Positions 49,313 through 62,400 of a DNA stretch of 64,000 bases are shown piece after piece. The notes under the pieces are model-generated. The model was given only the letters and a program-made list of their open reading frames with translations, made no database searches and was not told where the DNA came from. The position numbers and the translations under genes were made by a program. How positions within the stretch are numbered: position 1 is the first letter of the stretch; the number at the start of each line of letters is the position of its first letter. The stretch lies in the NCBI RefSeq assembly GCF_008831285.2, contig NC_045140.1, positions 22,586,131-22,650,130 on the forward strand, given 5' to 3'. The DNA comes from Nymphaea colorata. Lineage: Eukaryota; Streptophyta; Magnoliopsida; Nymphaeales; Nymphaeaceae.

Positions 49313-52300
49313 TCATCTCCACCGATTGGAATCCGATCTTGGTACCACAGTATCATGAAGAGCCATTGAATTTGCACGGCTTAAAACCTTTTTCCCATAT
49401 GGGCAGCGTAGAAAAGAAGCGTTTGCTTGTACCGACTTGACCAGATCACTCTGAATAGCATATCCCTGGATCGAAGGAAACAGAAAAAATATTTAGTTTC
49501 CACGAATTTGTACCATTTTAATCTGATAGGAAAGAAAGAGTGATATTGTTAGTTCGCGAAATTAAGGGCCCTGGAGCTGCCAACTTTGGGTCTTTGACTG
49601 TTCCGGTAAAAACCGGAGAAACTACTAGAACAACATGAACCTCCAGAAACTACTACGCAAAATGTGAACACAAAAATATTCAGGTTTCAGATGGTGGAGG
49701 ACCATACCTCTGATACACTCAGTGCGGACTGGGCAACGTAGTTGCCATACTCGCCTTTTAGAAGCATCACAAAATCTGGAGAGTCGAGGAGCTCTCTGAT
49801 AATTTGGGTTAGTTCCTTTTCTGCACTTACTCTCAGGCATTCTTCCACCACGTTACTGCTGTATTTTTGCAAGGACAGGGACAAGAAATGACCTTTAAGC
49901 TTGTCCAAAACCTTGGGTCGTATCCATGGTATTCCTAGGCCAAATATATGCTGCACGATGTAGTTGCTGCAACAGAAAACAAAGTAGACATGAAGCAAAA
50001 AACAGGAAAAAGCTCTAAAAATAATGCAATAAAAACAAAATTACAGGAATACTAACCCAAAAGGATCCTGGGAAAGATGCAGTGAATTTTCGATAATTTC
50101 ATTAATCAATAGACGTTTCAGCCTTCCCTTAGAATGTTGCAAACATTTTTGCATCATAATACATCCACTAGGATGAGTTGCAATTTGGACGCAATGACGT
50201 GCAGCAGCATTAATGATAAACTGCCAAGAAACAGTCAATAGAAAGGAATAAATTTTTTGAACAAGCTTCATGAGTACTTGTCCAGTTATATACAACGAAC
50301 AACACATTTCAAGCGCAAATACAAAGAAAGTAAAATGCACAAAAGAAAATTTAACTATGGCAGAAAATAATTTGAAGTTACAAAGTAACTTGAAATTTGG
50401 CAATGATGAGTTATACATTGAGACACGTTATTTTCATGAATCTCAGGAAGTCCTCTAGGTTACGTTTCTCATATTGAAGGCATCTGTCAGGTGCAACTGA
50501 TATATCACACCTCAAATATAATATTTAGTGCCCATAAAGCACAGATTGACATTCAGGTCGCAGCAAAAACTGGGACGTTTGCACAGCTTATTCCATCATA
50601 GAGAAATTTTGACATGCAATTAGCAGCCTAAAGAAGTCATTCAACATTGCACAACTCGAAATCATAAGAGTGTGCATTCCCTTAAAGCCACTATTTCCTT
50701 TATGAGTTCGTTCAATTTAGATGCAATCTATTTTACCAAAGGTCGAATGTGATTACTGTCCCCGTCCCCACTATTCACAAATTCACACCAAATGGAGGCT
50801 TTTGTACAAATATACTTTTCACTAACATTAGTTTGTTCCATTGTTATTCTTGCATGGGAGCTTATTCATTCTTTTCAACCTAAGATATTCTCGTACCATA
50901 AAATTAATATCGGCTCAACACTTCAACTAAACAAGTCCGGTCATGTTCCCAAGAAATTAGCAAATTCAGGTTGTAGTCCATTGACCCTATTCATCAGTTA
51001 TAATAGCTATTACATAATATAAATGCTGAATGACGTTACAACTGGAGATGGCTTCGGTGAGGCAGCAGTCAAGAAGTCTACATTTGAGTGTTCTATCTTT
51101 TAACTCCACGTAGACTCATATTGGTTAATCAGCTCATGATCCTACCTGGTCATGTTCCAAGGTCCTAGGTACAGGTAATATAAAGGCTCAAATTTTAACT
51201 GGCAATGTCTTCGTTGAGACGATAATCAAGAAGTCTACATTTTCAGTTATTCCACTTCATCTATCTACGTTTTTCCTTTTTATTTCATTAATTTCCATGT
51301 ATTGCATCATAACCTACAGTTATTCTGAACTTGTCGACTGATTGGGCACTTCTCCTTAGGTCATCTATGCTACTGGAACCTCTGGCCACTACACTTGGGT
51401 GGGCAAACTTTGTAGTTTCATGTCACTCCAGCTACTGTTGTAATATCAAAAAGTTGGCAGCTTATAAAAAGAAGGCTTAACAAGCATTTAGAAAGTCAAG
51501 CATTGAGCTTTAGAACACTAAAGCGAGTGAAATGAGAAATTTACTCAAATAAAAACAAAATCTATCGACCAACTCAACATGATGGTATGAATCATGGGAA
51601 AGTCAGCCACTTGCACTAGAGTAAAGAAAGGCTACTAAGTTATTTCATTATGTTTGCATGCACGTTATTCATCTAAGAAAGACCCTGGCATAATTCAACT
51701 GCTAATATTTTGGAAGTCATTGGAAGCAGATAAAGGAGATATTGGAAACATACTCATTGGTCCCATGCGGAACTAGTTGACAAAAAAATTTTGCATAACC
51801 TCAGCATCTAAAAAGCAAGTGAAAACAGGGTAGCCTGGACTCTGGACAAAACAAGAAATGCAAAAATACCAAACAAAAAGCCCCCTAATACAACAATGCC
51901 TACGATATCCAAGTATTGCATTAGCAAAAGTTCCAGTGCCATCAAATCACAGATCCTATCCCTTATTCTAGAAAGCATAAAAAACTACAAACCGCCAATT
52001 ATGTCAAGCATCATCTTTTCAATCTTCTAAAAGATATTGGATATCCTTGTTATTATAAAAGGAAGTTCAAAGGAATGTGAACCTATTCTGGATTGGTTTT
52101 TGCACTTAATAAAGCATACAATATGCACTTGCAAAAATTTGCTATTTATTACCAGATCCATGTGCTACAGCAATAGCAAGAGAGTTGCTAACTGTTCAGA
52201 CTTCAGTCTGCTCTAGAAGTAGTTTTCAGTAAGTACTTGGAAGTTGAACTCAAAATTTCAAGACCTTTCACGTTAATTTGTTCAATTCATTGCACAATCT

Positions 52301-55121
52301 TCTAATTATCAGATCTTGGGGATGACAACTATTATGAGAAATTTGAACAAGATATATCTTTGCATTTTAGGTCATCCGGCAAACAATCGCCCTAAATGAG
52401 AAGATCAGATGTATTAGATTGCCTACTCAGTCACTAATGGTTAGTTATTTGAGGCCTTTTTCTACACTACCTTCTGATATACTCATGCTGTGCTTTATGA
52501 ATAGATAAACATAAATCACAGTCATACTATCAAACTATTCTTAAGTGCATTAGACAAATTCCCCATAAATTCCTATTCCTGAAGTTATTGATACCAATTT
52601 CAGTGGACAGCAAGACCCAGAATATGCTGCCAACAGCAACCTGAAACCCCCAGCTTTTTGTTAACATATCCCTTAGGACCGTTGCAAAACATTATTTCTT
52701 CAACTCATAGATTAATGTCTGACATTAAAATCATGTGATGCTTGTCATATTTTCCAAAGTTATAAGTTGAACCGGTCATAAACTTTCATACGCCAGACAG
52801 GCATCCGTATAGCTAAATCGTTTTCAGCATTTTGCTGGAGAAGGCTCAGCACTGAGTAATGACGTATCCTGCATCTAGAGGACGAATTAGACAAAAACAC
52901 CACCAAAGATTCCCGGCCATGTCAGATGGCTACCAGAAGTAAAAAATCCATCGTACATATAATATTCTCAGAACAAATGTTTCTACAAGAATTCTTGCAT
53001 TGGCGAGAAACTCCATGTGATCCCCATAAATTTGCCTAACCATAGAGCAACTGTGCTTGAATTCAAGAGACAAATAACATCAAACAAATATTCCTTCAAC
53101 AGCCAAATTAGCGTTCTACGATATTAACTCAGCATAAAAACTCAGATGAAAGAATATGCAGTGTTCAACGCCACAAAGCAACAGTACAGCTACTGGGCCA
53201 GGCCGTCCATGTACGCATGATATAAGCAAAAACTTTAATGACAACAAAATAAACTGACGATATACCGATAAATAATCTCTTATGGTAATTAAGCAAGATG
53301 TCAACTCAAGCAGCGAATAATTTTCAGATAAATTGAAAAAGACTTCAAATAATAAGTGACTTGAGAATGAGCGCGTAAAACTTCAGTCATGACAGTGTTT
53401 TCCTCCATTTTAATTAACAGAAAGTTCCATAGAACTGCCCTTCCATATCAGAAGAGTCGTCTTCGTCAATCGTATCGACTCGGCATCGTGGATACTGCCC
53501 AACTTTACTCAGCTATATGCAAATTCACCAAAATATAGAATAGAATAATGTGTGCCCAGGGAGACAGGGCGGTTCATACCATAATGCAGATTATTTTCGT
53601 ACTTGCTTTCATTGGCAAAAACATCGAAGAATGTTGACACCGCGGTTAGACCGACGGTGCTGGCTTTAGGCGCCTTATGAGAATTACTCTCAAAAGTTAG
53701 GTACCTAATTGTCAACCCTCGAAAGTTGGGTGGTGATTAGACGTTCTCCCAAAAACCAAGGGGCTTTATGTAATTTACTAAAGAAAAAACAAACAAAAGA
53801 AAAAGCTATGGGGTATGCTAAAAGAGGAGGAAAGCGATTACCTCAATGTCTCCAGTTTCTTCTCCATCGCTGAATAATGTCAGCCAAAGATTCAGAACAT
53901 GATTACCGTTCGAATCTGTCATCAACTTCACCAGCCCGGGTTGTAAGGCTGAGCGAATCAGAGATTTCTCCTCCTTTGACTTGATAGTTTCCAACAGTTT
54001 CTGCACGACCCGTGTCCTATAAAACCATGAAAAACGATTGAACTGAAGAGTCTTCCAAGTACCAAATACAAATACTAGTTTGGCGTAATCTGTCAGCAAG
54101 AAGAAACTACTTACCCATTAATGTGAATAGACATTTCAATAAACAGATGGTTTGTCCGAGTGACAGTGAAAATTATTTCTATCCTCTGCCTTCCATCGCA
54201 GGCTTCCAAGAGAGCCTGAACGAGATAATTCCCGTAACCATCACACATCAACTCGAACACATGATCTTTAATCTCCATAAAGATCATCTGTAATTCCTCT
54301 GGCGAACCATATTTGCATTTGCTCTGCAAGAACCGGCCACCACGCTGCTCCTTCGCAAGTACCACCATCTTGCCCTTGACCTCCTCGAGCGACGTATACT
54401 TGCAGTCTTGCTGCTCCTGAATAAACGTAGACAACTCTTTCCCCGCTTGCTCCCCTCGCTCGTCCTTCACCCTGCTCCAGTTCGGCAGCACATCCAGCCC
54501 GTAGTGGACTGGACTTTTCTGTTTACCTCGTGCCCTGGAAGCGCGCTCCCTGTTCGCCCCCCGCCTTAACCCAAGCGTCTCGGAGACGGGGTCCGAGATG
54601 CTCAACTTTTCCAAGTTTAGATCGCAAAGGCTGCACGAACATGAAGGAAAGCTGGGTACAGGCCCTCCACAGTACATATTCGCGTTGAAAGGTTCGCCAC
54701 GGTTCATCATACGAAGAAGGACGTGCTGCCTAACGAGCTCCAGCACCATCTGCTGCCGCAGAGAAAGAGCCGGTTCGGCTACCAAGTTCGCATGCACCGC
54801 CGAGCCAGGCAGGTTGAACCCCGTTCCGCAGTTGGCAGAACGGTTCCCGGATGCGCAGCAAGGGGGAGGTAACCCAGCCAAGTTATAAAAAGAACCCGCG
54901 TCATTGTTGTTGTACAACGGCTTCCGATCGCCGGAGGCTCGGACTCCGGCCACTTGACGCGAAGGGTCCTTGATTTGGGTGTCGTAGACCGAGGAGGCAC
55001 CGAGGGGGAGGCAGCCGGCGGAGGGGTAGGGCGGCAGAAACGTCCAGTCCGTCAGGTCGGGTTTGGGAGTGCCTTCACCGTACAAAAAAAGGTCGTCTAA
55101 GAACGAAGCGTCGTCCGCCAT
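49313..55121 (-). CDS. Pumilio/PUF-family RNA-binding protein, 585 residues, five exons
   Basis: Cytoplasmic regulator of mRNA decay and translation, binding UGUA-type 3' UTR motifs; closest in style to the smaller plant Pumilios (APUM9-12 type). Exons on the minus strand: 55121-54115, 54016-53842, 50220-50057, 49966-49708, 49465-49313; all GT-AG and in frame. The start MADDASFLDDLFLYGEG is supported by a TATA-like box at 55295-55288; the frame stays open 95 codons further upstream but through that box. Eight PUF repeats (about 261-570) show recognition triplets GRFLQ, NYLVQ, TRVVQ, NHVLN, CIMMQ, NYIVQ, SNVVE and NYVAQ, then a closing CPYGKKVLSRAN. Repeat 4 has Asn where Gln is usual. The N-terminal half is low-complexity with Cys and Pro. 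Intron 2 is 3.6 kb with a weak donor (GTAATC). Confidence 0.93.
50221..53841 (-). other. Large intron 2 of the Pumilio-family gene
   Basis: 3.6 kb between GTAATC and TTGGCAG. It contains a diverged direct repeat (about 51041-51113 and 51198-51271, sharing TCAAGAAGTCTACATTT and GGCTTCGGTGAG-like words) and otherwise no gene or complete mobile element that I can identify. Confidence 0.5.
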
Positions 55122-55287
55122 AGCCACGCGTTTTCTTCTCCTGCAAGAAACAAACAAAGGAAGGGAAGGAAGAGGGATTGCTAGGGTTTCAGAGAGAGAA
55201 AGAGGGCGGGAGTGGGGGAGGTAGGGAGCGCGTCGTATACTCTCACAAAGGAAAGGATGGAAAGCTGCATGGAGAGGAAGACTGCAG

Positions 55288-55295
55288 TATTTATG
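55288..55295 (-). promoter_or_regulatory. TATA-like box of the Pumilio-family gene
   Basis: On the minus strand CATAAATA lies 167 bases before the chosen ATG, in CT-rich sequence typical of plant core promoters. It argues that the in-frame codons further upstream are not translated. Confidence 0.45.
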
Positions 55296-55299
55296 GAGA

Positions 55300-57660
55300 G
55301 AGGAGGAGAGAGAAAAGGGAGAGAGGGAAAAGAATTTGTATTGATCTGAGATTTGGGAAAAAAACGGTTTGGATTGAATTCCAACATGGGTTTTGGTGGA
55401 CGCCAACCTAATTGGATTTTCCTTAGTTACATTTGGTTTATCTAAACTTTGAGGATATCTACAAAGTTTTATTTACAATCTCATTTAAGAAACAATTCCT
55501 CAAAAAATCGCCCTCAACTCAAATGTGCTTACCATAGTCAAACTTGGATCAAATACTATGAAATGACTTAATTTTCCATAAAATGTGTATCTTTTTAAAT
55601 ATGTAAAGTTTAATCGTGCCCCTGATTCTTTTTTCAGCGTGGAAAGTTTTCAAAAATGAGAAGCTTATATATGCGTTTGAAACAATTACACCATATGAAT
55701 TAAATCCAAGCTAACCGCTTTGTTAGAACCTATGCCACAATCTAATTTCATAAATAAACTATGGAAATGAAATCTTCACCTAAGCATTTGCATTTACATG
55801 TGAAAACTTGTCATACCCAAGACCAAATTATGCGACGTGAATTTATTTATGTAGATGTTCACAACTTATTTTCAATGGTGCCTTCACAGTTACAAGCAAA
55901 ATTCGAAAACACACATATGTTTAATGCACTTACAGAGACAACTTTTAGGGGCCATTAAGATCTTTCATATTTTCTAAACATAGATTCGGTAAACAAAACT
56001 AAGGGGAGGCCTGCTTTTGAAAGCTTATTTCTCAACCAAGGCTTAAAATATAAATTCTAAAAGCATAGACACGTTTTTGCAAAACGTCAATACTTGGGTG
56101 GGTGGGTATTTGTGCATTTTTCATTTTCTTTCCAAAACGAACTCGAGGTCCCAGTATAAGATCCACACTTGGTTTCTTAAATTTCAAAACAAACTCGAGT
56201 TCATGGTAGCGTAGGTTTAGGCATTCGGATGTACCATTATTCCCTTATCTCGAATCTTGAGCTTGATCTCAAATCCAGTTGCAAACCGTATACTGGATCT
56301 GAATTCGATAAACATTTGGGTCACTTTTTTTTTATAATCAGATTAGGGACAATATTTTCCCCTCGAGTATTTCCCCTTGGGAAAGAACATTTGATAATTG
56401 AAAAGTTTAAAAGCTTTTAAATTTGCAGGATCCTATATATGACAGCCTCAACCCTTCGGACCATAGATAGCAGATCCAGTTTATAACCAGTAACGAAAAA
56501 ATATATTCGAATGATAATCGACTCGGATTTATAGGAGCCATCGTTAGAATTCCGGACTGGCTTAATGAATTAGAACAATTATATGGTAACTAATTATGAG
56601 ATAACTATAAACATCGACGACCTGTGCGGGTTCATCTCTTTGACAGTCTGTTCAGCAATTGCATTCAAGTTCATCCACATATGGACAATTCTACAGAAAA
56701 AGAAAAGGCACTCGACTTCTGGATAGATTTAAAGTTTCTATCCAACCAGTTATTTTTGTCTAATTCAAGTGGCTAAACTTAAACGCGGGAATTTTGTTCT
56801 TGTTCCTTCAAAAGCAAAGCATGCTGTTTGTAAAGTGCTTTTTCAGTAACATTTATAGCAAGTTTCCTTTTTCTTTCACACGGAGACTCTTTAAGTCAAA
56901 CGCTGCTTTAATTCCATGACGTTTGAGTAGTCATGGTAGTTTCATTGTGGTTGTTACCATGTTCAACTTAAGAGCGGAGCTACTTATAAAATTCATTTTC
57001 AAGACTTTTGAAGTTTGAAATTACAGTTAAGATTCGAACTCGCTAGAGTAAGATTAGTTTCGTGCTCGGTTCGATTTTGCCCACCAAATTCAGATTAGTT
57101 TTCAGGTTTTTATTGCCGTTATGTCTCACTCTCGCTTTTATTGTTGTAATTTGCTTTCTCTACAAGCACAAACCAAAGCGTGAAAAGAGATGCATAAGCA
57201 CTCCGGAAAAAAATACAGTCACCAAAATCCTTCTGCTGATTTAATCCAAGGACTAAACCCCGTGCCCTTAACCGAGTTCAAATTTGAACAACGATGGCAC
57301 TGGACAGACCGACAGAGTTCAAGGAACGTGCCATTACCATCGCGGAACATAAAACAAGAGGAAAATTTTTTCCTTTCTCTCTTTCGTGGAGGGGAAGGGA
57401 GAGATACAAGGTTAAAAAATTAAAATACTTATCACAGGAAAAACAAAGCTCTTTATCTCCACTCAAACCTATAACATCAGCATCATGATCAGGATTAAGA
57501 TGACGAGGTAGCTAGTTACTAGACAACACAGTGACGAGAAATAAAATCAGAGCCAGCTTTTACAACAGACCAAAGCCATAGAGCAGCAGCCAGCTCTGAA
57601 GCGATCAGTTCCACAATTACAAAGCGTTCTTCCTCATCATGTAGACATCCTCCATTCTCC
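55300..57660. other. Spacer between the Pumilio-family and FRIGIDA-like genes
   Basis: 2.3 kb, AT-rich. Includes the promoter of the Pumilio-family gene and, near 57480-57660, the likely 3' UTR of the FRIGIDA-like gene. Short frames only, none recognised. Confidence 0.4.
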
Positions 57661-59887
57661 TCAAAGATATGTAGGGGGAACGTGGGAAGACTGCAATCCA
57701 CTACCCATATAAACTCCACCATAACCGGTTGTAGTTGCACTGTAAGGAGCAGCAGGAGATGCCACCAAACTTTCCGGATAAAGATAAGGCCTTCCATGGC
57801 TTCTTTGCTGGTCGTAACGACCTTGGTTTATGGCATTGTAACCAGCCTGTACCTGGTAGTTGTACCCAGTCGCCGATGGATATATGTACCTATTATCTGG
57901 CCCATGATTGTTGTATGCACCTCTTTCCGCCACATCTGCCACTCTAGTAGAGCCAGTCATGCCCATCCAATGTCCATGGCTGCCAGGATTGGCACGAGAC
58001 CGTTTCGGTTGGGGTTTCGCGGTTTCACCCATCCTTTTCTTGTCTGCCTTTGCTTTGTCCAACTGTGCCACCCGTTTTTGAAGGGGGTCAAGCGGGTACT
58101 CTGTCTCCAGTTTGTGTTCTTCAATACACTTCATTATGGCTCTCAGAGCAGCCAACTCTTTTGCATTGCCATAATTCTGCATCAGGGAAAAAAGAAAATT
58201 AAAGCACTTGCAAGAAAATGTGTAAAATAATTACTATATTAAATTTACTAAATTATTGCACCTGACCAAAACTACTTGCCATCATTATCCCAGATCACAA
58301 AGCAATGAGATAAAAGATAATAAGAACTACAAAAAAAGGGCAACCATGGGAAATGAATTGAACAAATCGAATTTATATTCCAATTCAGTGAATTCACCTG
58401 AGCAGCACCAGGACCAGCATTTCCACCCTTCCCTTGTGAAGCTCTCCTCACATCCTTCAAATATGTCTTTAGAAGAGGTACAGGTGGGAAGCTCTCAGTA
58501 AGCTTGAAGGCGTATATAAAGTTGACAGCATCAATTTGCCTCCCACTGTTTGTAAGTGATTCAATGACACCTGCATAGACCAATCAGGCGTCAACATCCA
58601 GCAAAAGAGTTGGTAAACAGAAACTCTTTATTGGATATGATTCTGGATATGTTCAAGCGCAATAAGCTACTGAGGATCTCATCTGATCCATTCTGTGGTG
58701 GGAGGTTGACAAAATGCTGCAAATATTTAAAAAAAAAAAAGATGTCCTATAAAAAACAAGGTGTACAGAGGGATCTGTGTTGAGAGCCCTCAAGTCATTT
58801 TGACAGAATACCAACCTGGCATTTTGTGTGCAAGTCCAAGAGCATGGCAGAGCTCAGGTGTTTGCTTGCGACGGGAGACTGCAAGTACAAGCTTGCATAG
58901 TTCATCTTCATCAAAATCTGACGAAATGTTAAAAGTAGCCAGTAGCTGCAGGAATGCCTGAACTTCCAATGAATTGCCATTGGCAGCATCAGCATCCACA
59001 TCAGCCAATGTAGGCTTCCACTCATCAGCAATTGCCTTCGCTTGCTGTTTAATTCCAGGGGTGATCACAGGGTGATCCGCATCTGGTGTAGTTCCTGTTG
59101 AAAGGGGAGCCAGTGACTCCAACAACAGAATACAAGACCTTCTCAAACCCAAAAGGGCACCATCCCTCTTATCCCCAGGAGAGGTTGTTTGACCAGGAGG
59201 GTAAAACCCCTCCAGCGAATCCAGCACCAACTGTGCTGGATTGGTCGCACTTTTCAGGGCAACTGGAACCTCCTCACGTATTGCAGAAAGAACTTTCCGG
59301 TTCTCCGAAATGAAATTCAGAAGCCCTATTGCATCCATTTCTTCACATAATTGCTTCAACTGCGGACGGGGCTTAACTTCAGCCGCTTCAGCAGGTGCAG
59401 ACCTGCTTGGGCTATCAGGCAAATTCTCCTCCATACCAGATAATGGTGCATTGGGTTCACCATTAGAATAGCTACTTACCTTGCATTCAGAATTGGCAGA
59501 AGTATCTGCTGTTTTTGGGGATGGTGCTTTTTTGTACTTGCTGCATGCCTCCTCAATCTCAGCAACAGCAGAACCTTTCAGCACCTGCAAACGATCCAAT
59601 GATGCCTGTTCTTTGGCAGCAACAGCTACTTCTCTCTGCTTGAGAGATTCATGGGTTTCAGCTGCCTTGGCTTCAAATTCCTTCTCCTTCTTCTCTAATT
59701 CATCAAATCTCTTTTTCAATGAACTTTCAATGGTAGAAAAGTGTTCCTGTAGCTCCTCCCACTGCAGTTTGCAGCTTAAGGAAGCACCTCTGTGAGTCTC
59801 CAGATCACCAAACGCCTTGTGAAGTTGCTCAATCAGTGAACTTGTGGATTCAATACGCGAGAAGAGTACTGGTTCAGAATCGGCCAT
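57661..59887 (-). CDS. FRIGIDA-like protein (FRL3 type), 586 residues, three exons
   Basis: Nuclear coiled-coil protein of the FRIGIDA family, whose founder activates the floral repressor FLC in Arabidopsis; the role of FRL3-type members is less defined. Exons on the minus strand: 59887-58816 (residues 1-357), 58570-58398 (to 415) and 58176-57661. GT-AG introns; the first splits a Gly codon. The N-terminus (about 40-120) is a coiled coil (SSLKKRFDELEKKEKEFEAK). The FRIGIDA domain (about 175-445) shows LCEEMDAIGLLNFISENRK, VLDSLEGFYPPG, RSCILLLESL, AFLQLLATFNISSDFDEDEL, MPGVIESL and IDAVNFIYAFKLTESFPPVP with LLKTYLKD. A basic patch (KKRMGETAKPQPKRSR) is a likely bipartite nuclear signal. The C-terminus is Gly/Tyr/Ser-rich. 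It fits FRL3 better than FRL1/2. Length is normal. Confidence 0.94.
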
Positions 59888-62400
59888 CGTGCAGTTAATT
59901 TAGTAGACACCTGAGAATCTGAGATACTGTATATGGTAAGAACCAGTAAGAAAAAAAGCAGATAGAAGGAGAAGGAAGCAGGTTGTAGAATGATATGTTA
60001 GAAATTTCTCAAGTTACCAACTTATCAGCTTTTTTCTACAAAAATGTAAGGAAAACAAAAGCTAAAGATCTCAAAGATGATAATCATCCCAAGAAAAAAT
60101 ACACTAAAAATACTGCAGTAAACTCAGTTACCAATCTCGACACCAACAAGCACACATGAAAGGACCAAAATGGTTATGTTGGATTAGAAAGAATCAAAAG
60201 AATTAGTCAGACTCATTGAAATTAAATGTTTCACATGCACATGTAGGATGATGATTGTGTTTTGTTGTGTGTGTGTGTGTGCATGCATGTGTGTGGGGGT
60301 GGGGGTAAGTGATCCTGGAGTATACAAGTTACTCGACACAAAGGTACAATCGATCTAAGTCTACTTTTCAGTTTCATCCAAAGCCCAAACCTCTAGGAAA
60401 AGCAAGAAATTGAGTCAACTCGCCACCACCATGTCACGAGACAGAAGAAACACCATATATGATATTTGATTCAAGAACAAGTGCAGCTACATGATTTGAT
60501 ATTAACATATAAATGGTGCAGCAAAAATGTGACATAGACTAAGATTACTCAGTTACAAAGGTGAAAAGGGAAGGATGTTGAGTTTAGGAGCTTGGACTCT
60601 CACTGCACATAAGCCTGCATAGAGCTACATGATGACGTATGGTTCTGTACTTGGAAAGGCAAGTTGCCCCAATATAACTGATTTCTGTCGGATAAAAATT
60701 ATCTTAACAGATTCAATTACCTCAAATTTGTGGTTGGTCCCAACTGGTCTCCATTACCAACACGTTTGCATCCAGAAGCTCTAGTAATTGAATTCTGAAA
60801 CAAGAAAACGGATGAGAAACCAATTCCCCCGGACCAGACCAGTTCAACACTTTAAATATAAAATAGGAAGTAACTTTTCAGTTTTTTTTTATGCTTTCAA
60901 TTTGGAGGAAAATTCAGATGCAAAACCATAAGTAAAATTTTGTAAGGAAATATGGGAGTTTGATAATAAGTTATAAGCCACAATTTTGTGTTCATTGCTT
61001 CGATTTCTTAGTGAAAATGTTTCAAATATTATGCAAGTTTATATAATAAAATCCTCCGTTAATTTTCCAATTCCCACTGGAAAAAGCTTGGTTCTATAAA
61101 TCCTTATAAAATAAGCATCCAGTACAGGGAACGGAACAGGTGGGACTATTATGAGTAGACGAATCCCACAATTTGCAGATAGGAATGTGATAACCATTCA
61201 AAATCAAGACCCAAAAAAATAAATTTCCTTTTTTTTTTCTTTATGGCCATGTATTTCTTCTAACTCAAACTAACAAGGCAAAAGTCCATTGGTAGAAAAT
61301 CCATGCGACACAGCCCCCACAGTTATGCATAAATTTCTTTATGTTGTTTCTTTGTCTTTGATTCAGCAGCTTCTTCTGCACCTGTCCTTTATCTGCTTTG
61401 AGCTCATCTACTACGACTATGTAGTTTAACAGAAGTGCATGGGATGGTTTTCAAAATGGCTCCGTTCGTATTTTCCTGATTTCCGGCGCTTAAACCCAGA
61501 GATATGCACGTGCATGTATGTTTGTGTATCCTTACCGTGCGTTCCTGACAGCATCGACATCCCACGCATGGCTGTGTGGCTTACTGCATGTTGGAAGTCA
61601 GCTTCATCAGTATTCCTTTGATCCACAACTCGTATGGGTTTTACTCGTTTTTCATCCATCTCAATTGATTAACACAATATCCGACGAGTGTCTCCACTCT
61701 GTAGGAATGATCAGCTTCATTTGTACTCAGCTAGACTCTAACTTCCTACCATGGACAGAAGCACGCGCTATTCTGCCTAAATAACCACAAATTGGAACAG
61801 TAACCATGATATTTGGATCTCATAGCCATTTAATTATTTTCTTCCGAAAAGGAACCACCTATTCCCTTCATCCTTAAATTCCACCTTCCCACCAAATTGA
61901 CAATCAAAATTTTTCCCATTCCAGGAAGGAGAAATCAAAATTGTCTAGCCATCGCAAAAAGAAGAACCATCCAATAACCCAAAAAGATTCAGAGAAAAAG
62001 AATATCAATTCTAAAATTTACAACAAGCATCACATGCTATTCAAGAAAAACAAGCACGTAGTTAAACGAAAAGGCGACAGAATCTCATTCCGAAACTTCC
62101 CAAGATCTAACAAGAAATAAAGGAGAGAAGAAAAAGGCACAAATGGTTGAAGAAACGACGGAAGAGAGCCAAACGTAATCTGAAGCCGAACGACACGAAG
62201 ATGAAGATAAATTGGAGGGCATCCTTACCAGTTACCTCCAAGGATCGAAACAACCAGTCCGGACGACGAAAACCTCGGCACAAATTTCTTTGGCGTCACA
62301 GATGCTGGGACGCTCTCCCGAGACGACGCTCGAACCGCAAACCCTAAGCCTCGCTTTTCTACGAACCGGTGGATTTAGCAAGGATACATTGTCTAACATG
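59888..62400 (-). other. Probable 5' UTR intron and leader exon of the FRIGIDA-like gene
   Basis: On the minus strand a good acceptor (GATTCTCAG, ending at 59911) lies 23 bases before the ATG. Some 2.3 kb upstream, a GC-rich stretch (62229-62400) ends in CTG|GTAAGGAT, a strong donor. Together they suggest a noncoding first exon and a long leader intron, common in plant housekeeping genes. The intron carries a (GT)n microsatellite at about 60263-60283 and no other feature. Confidence 0.45.

Noticed and set aside
61426-61784. Overlapping frames on both strands in the FRIGIDA-like leader intron
   Set aside because: They mirror each other, lack motifs and sit in a probable intron.
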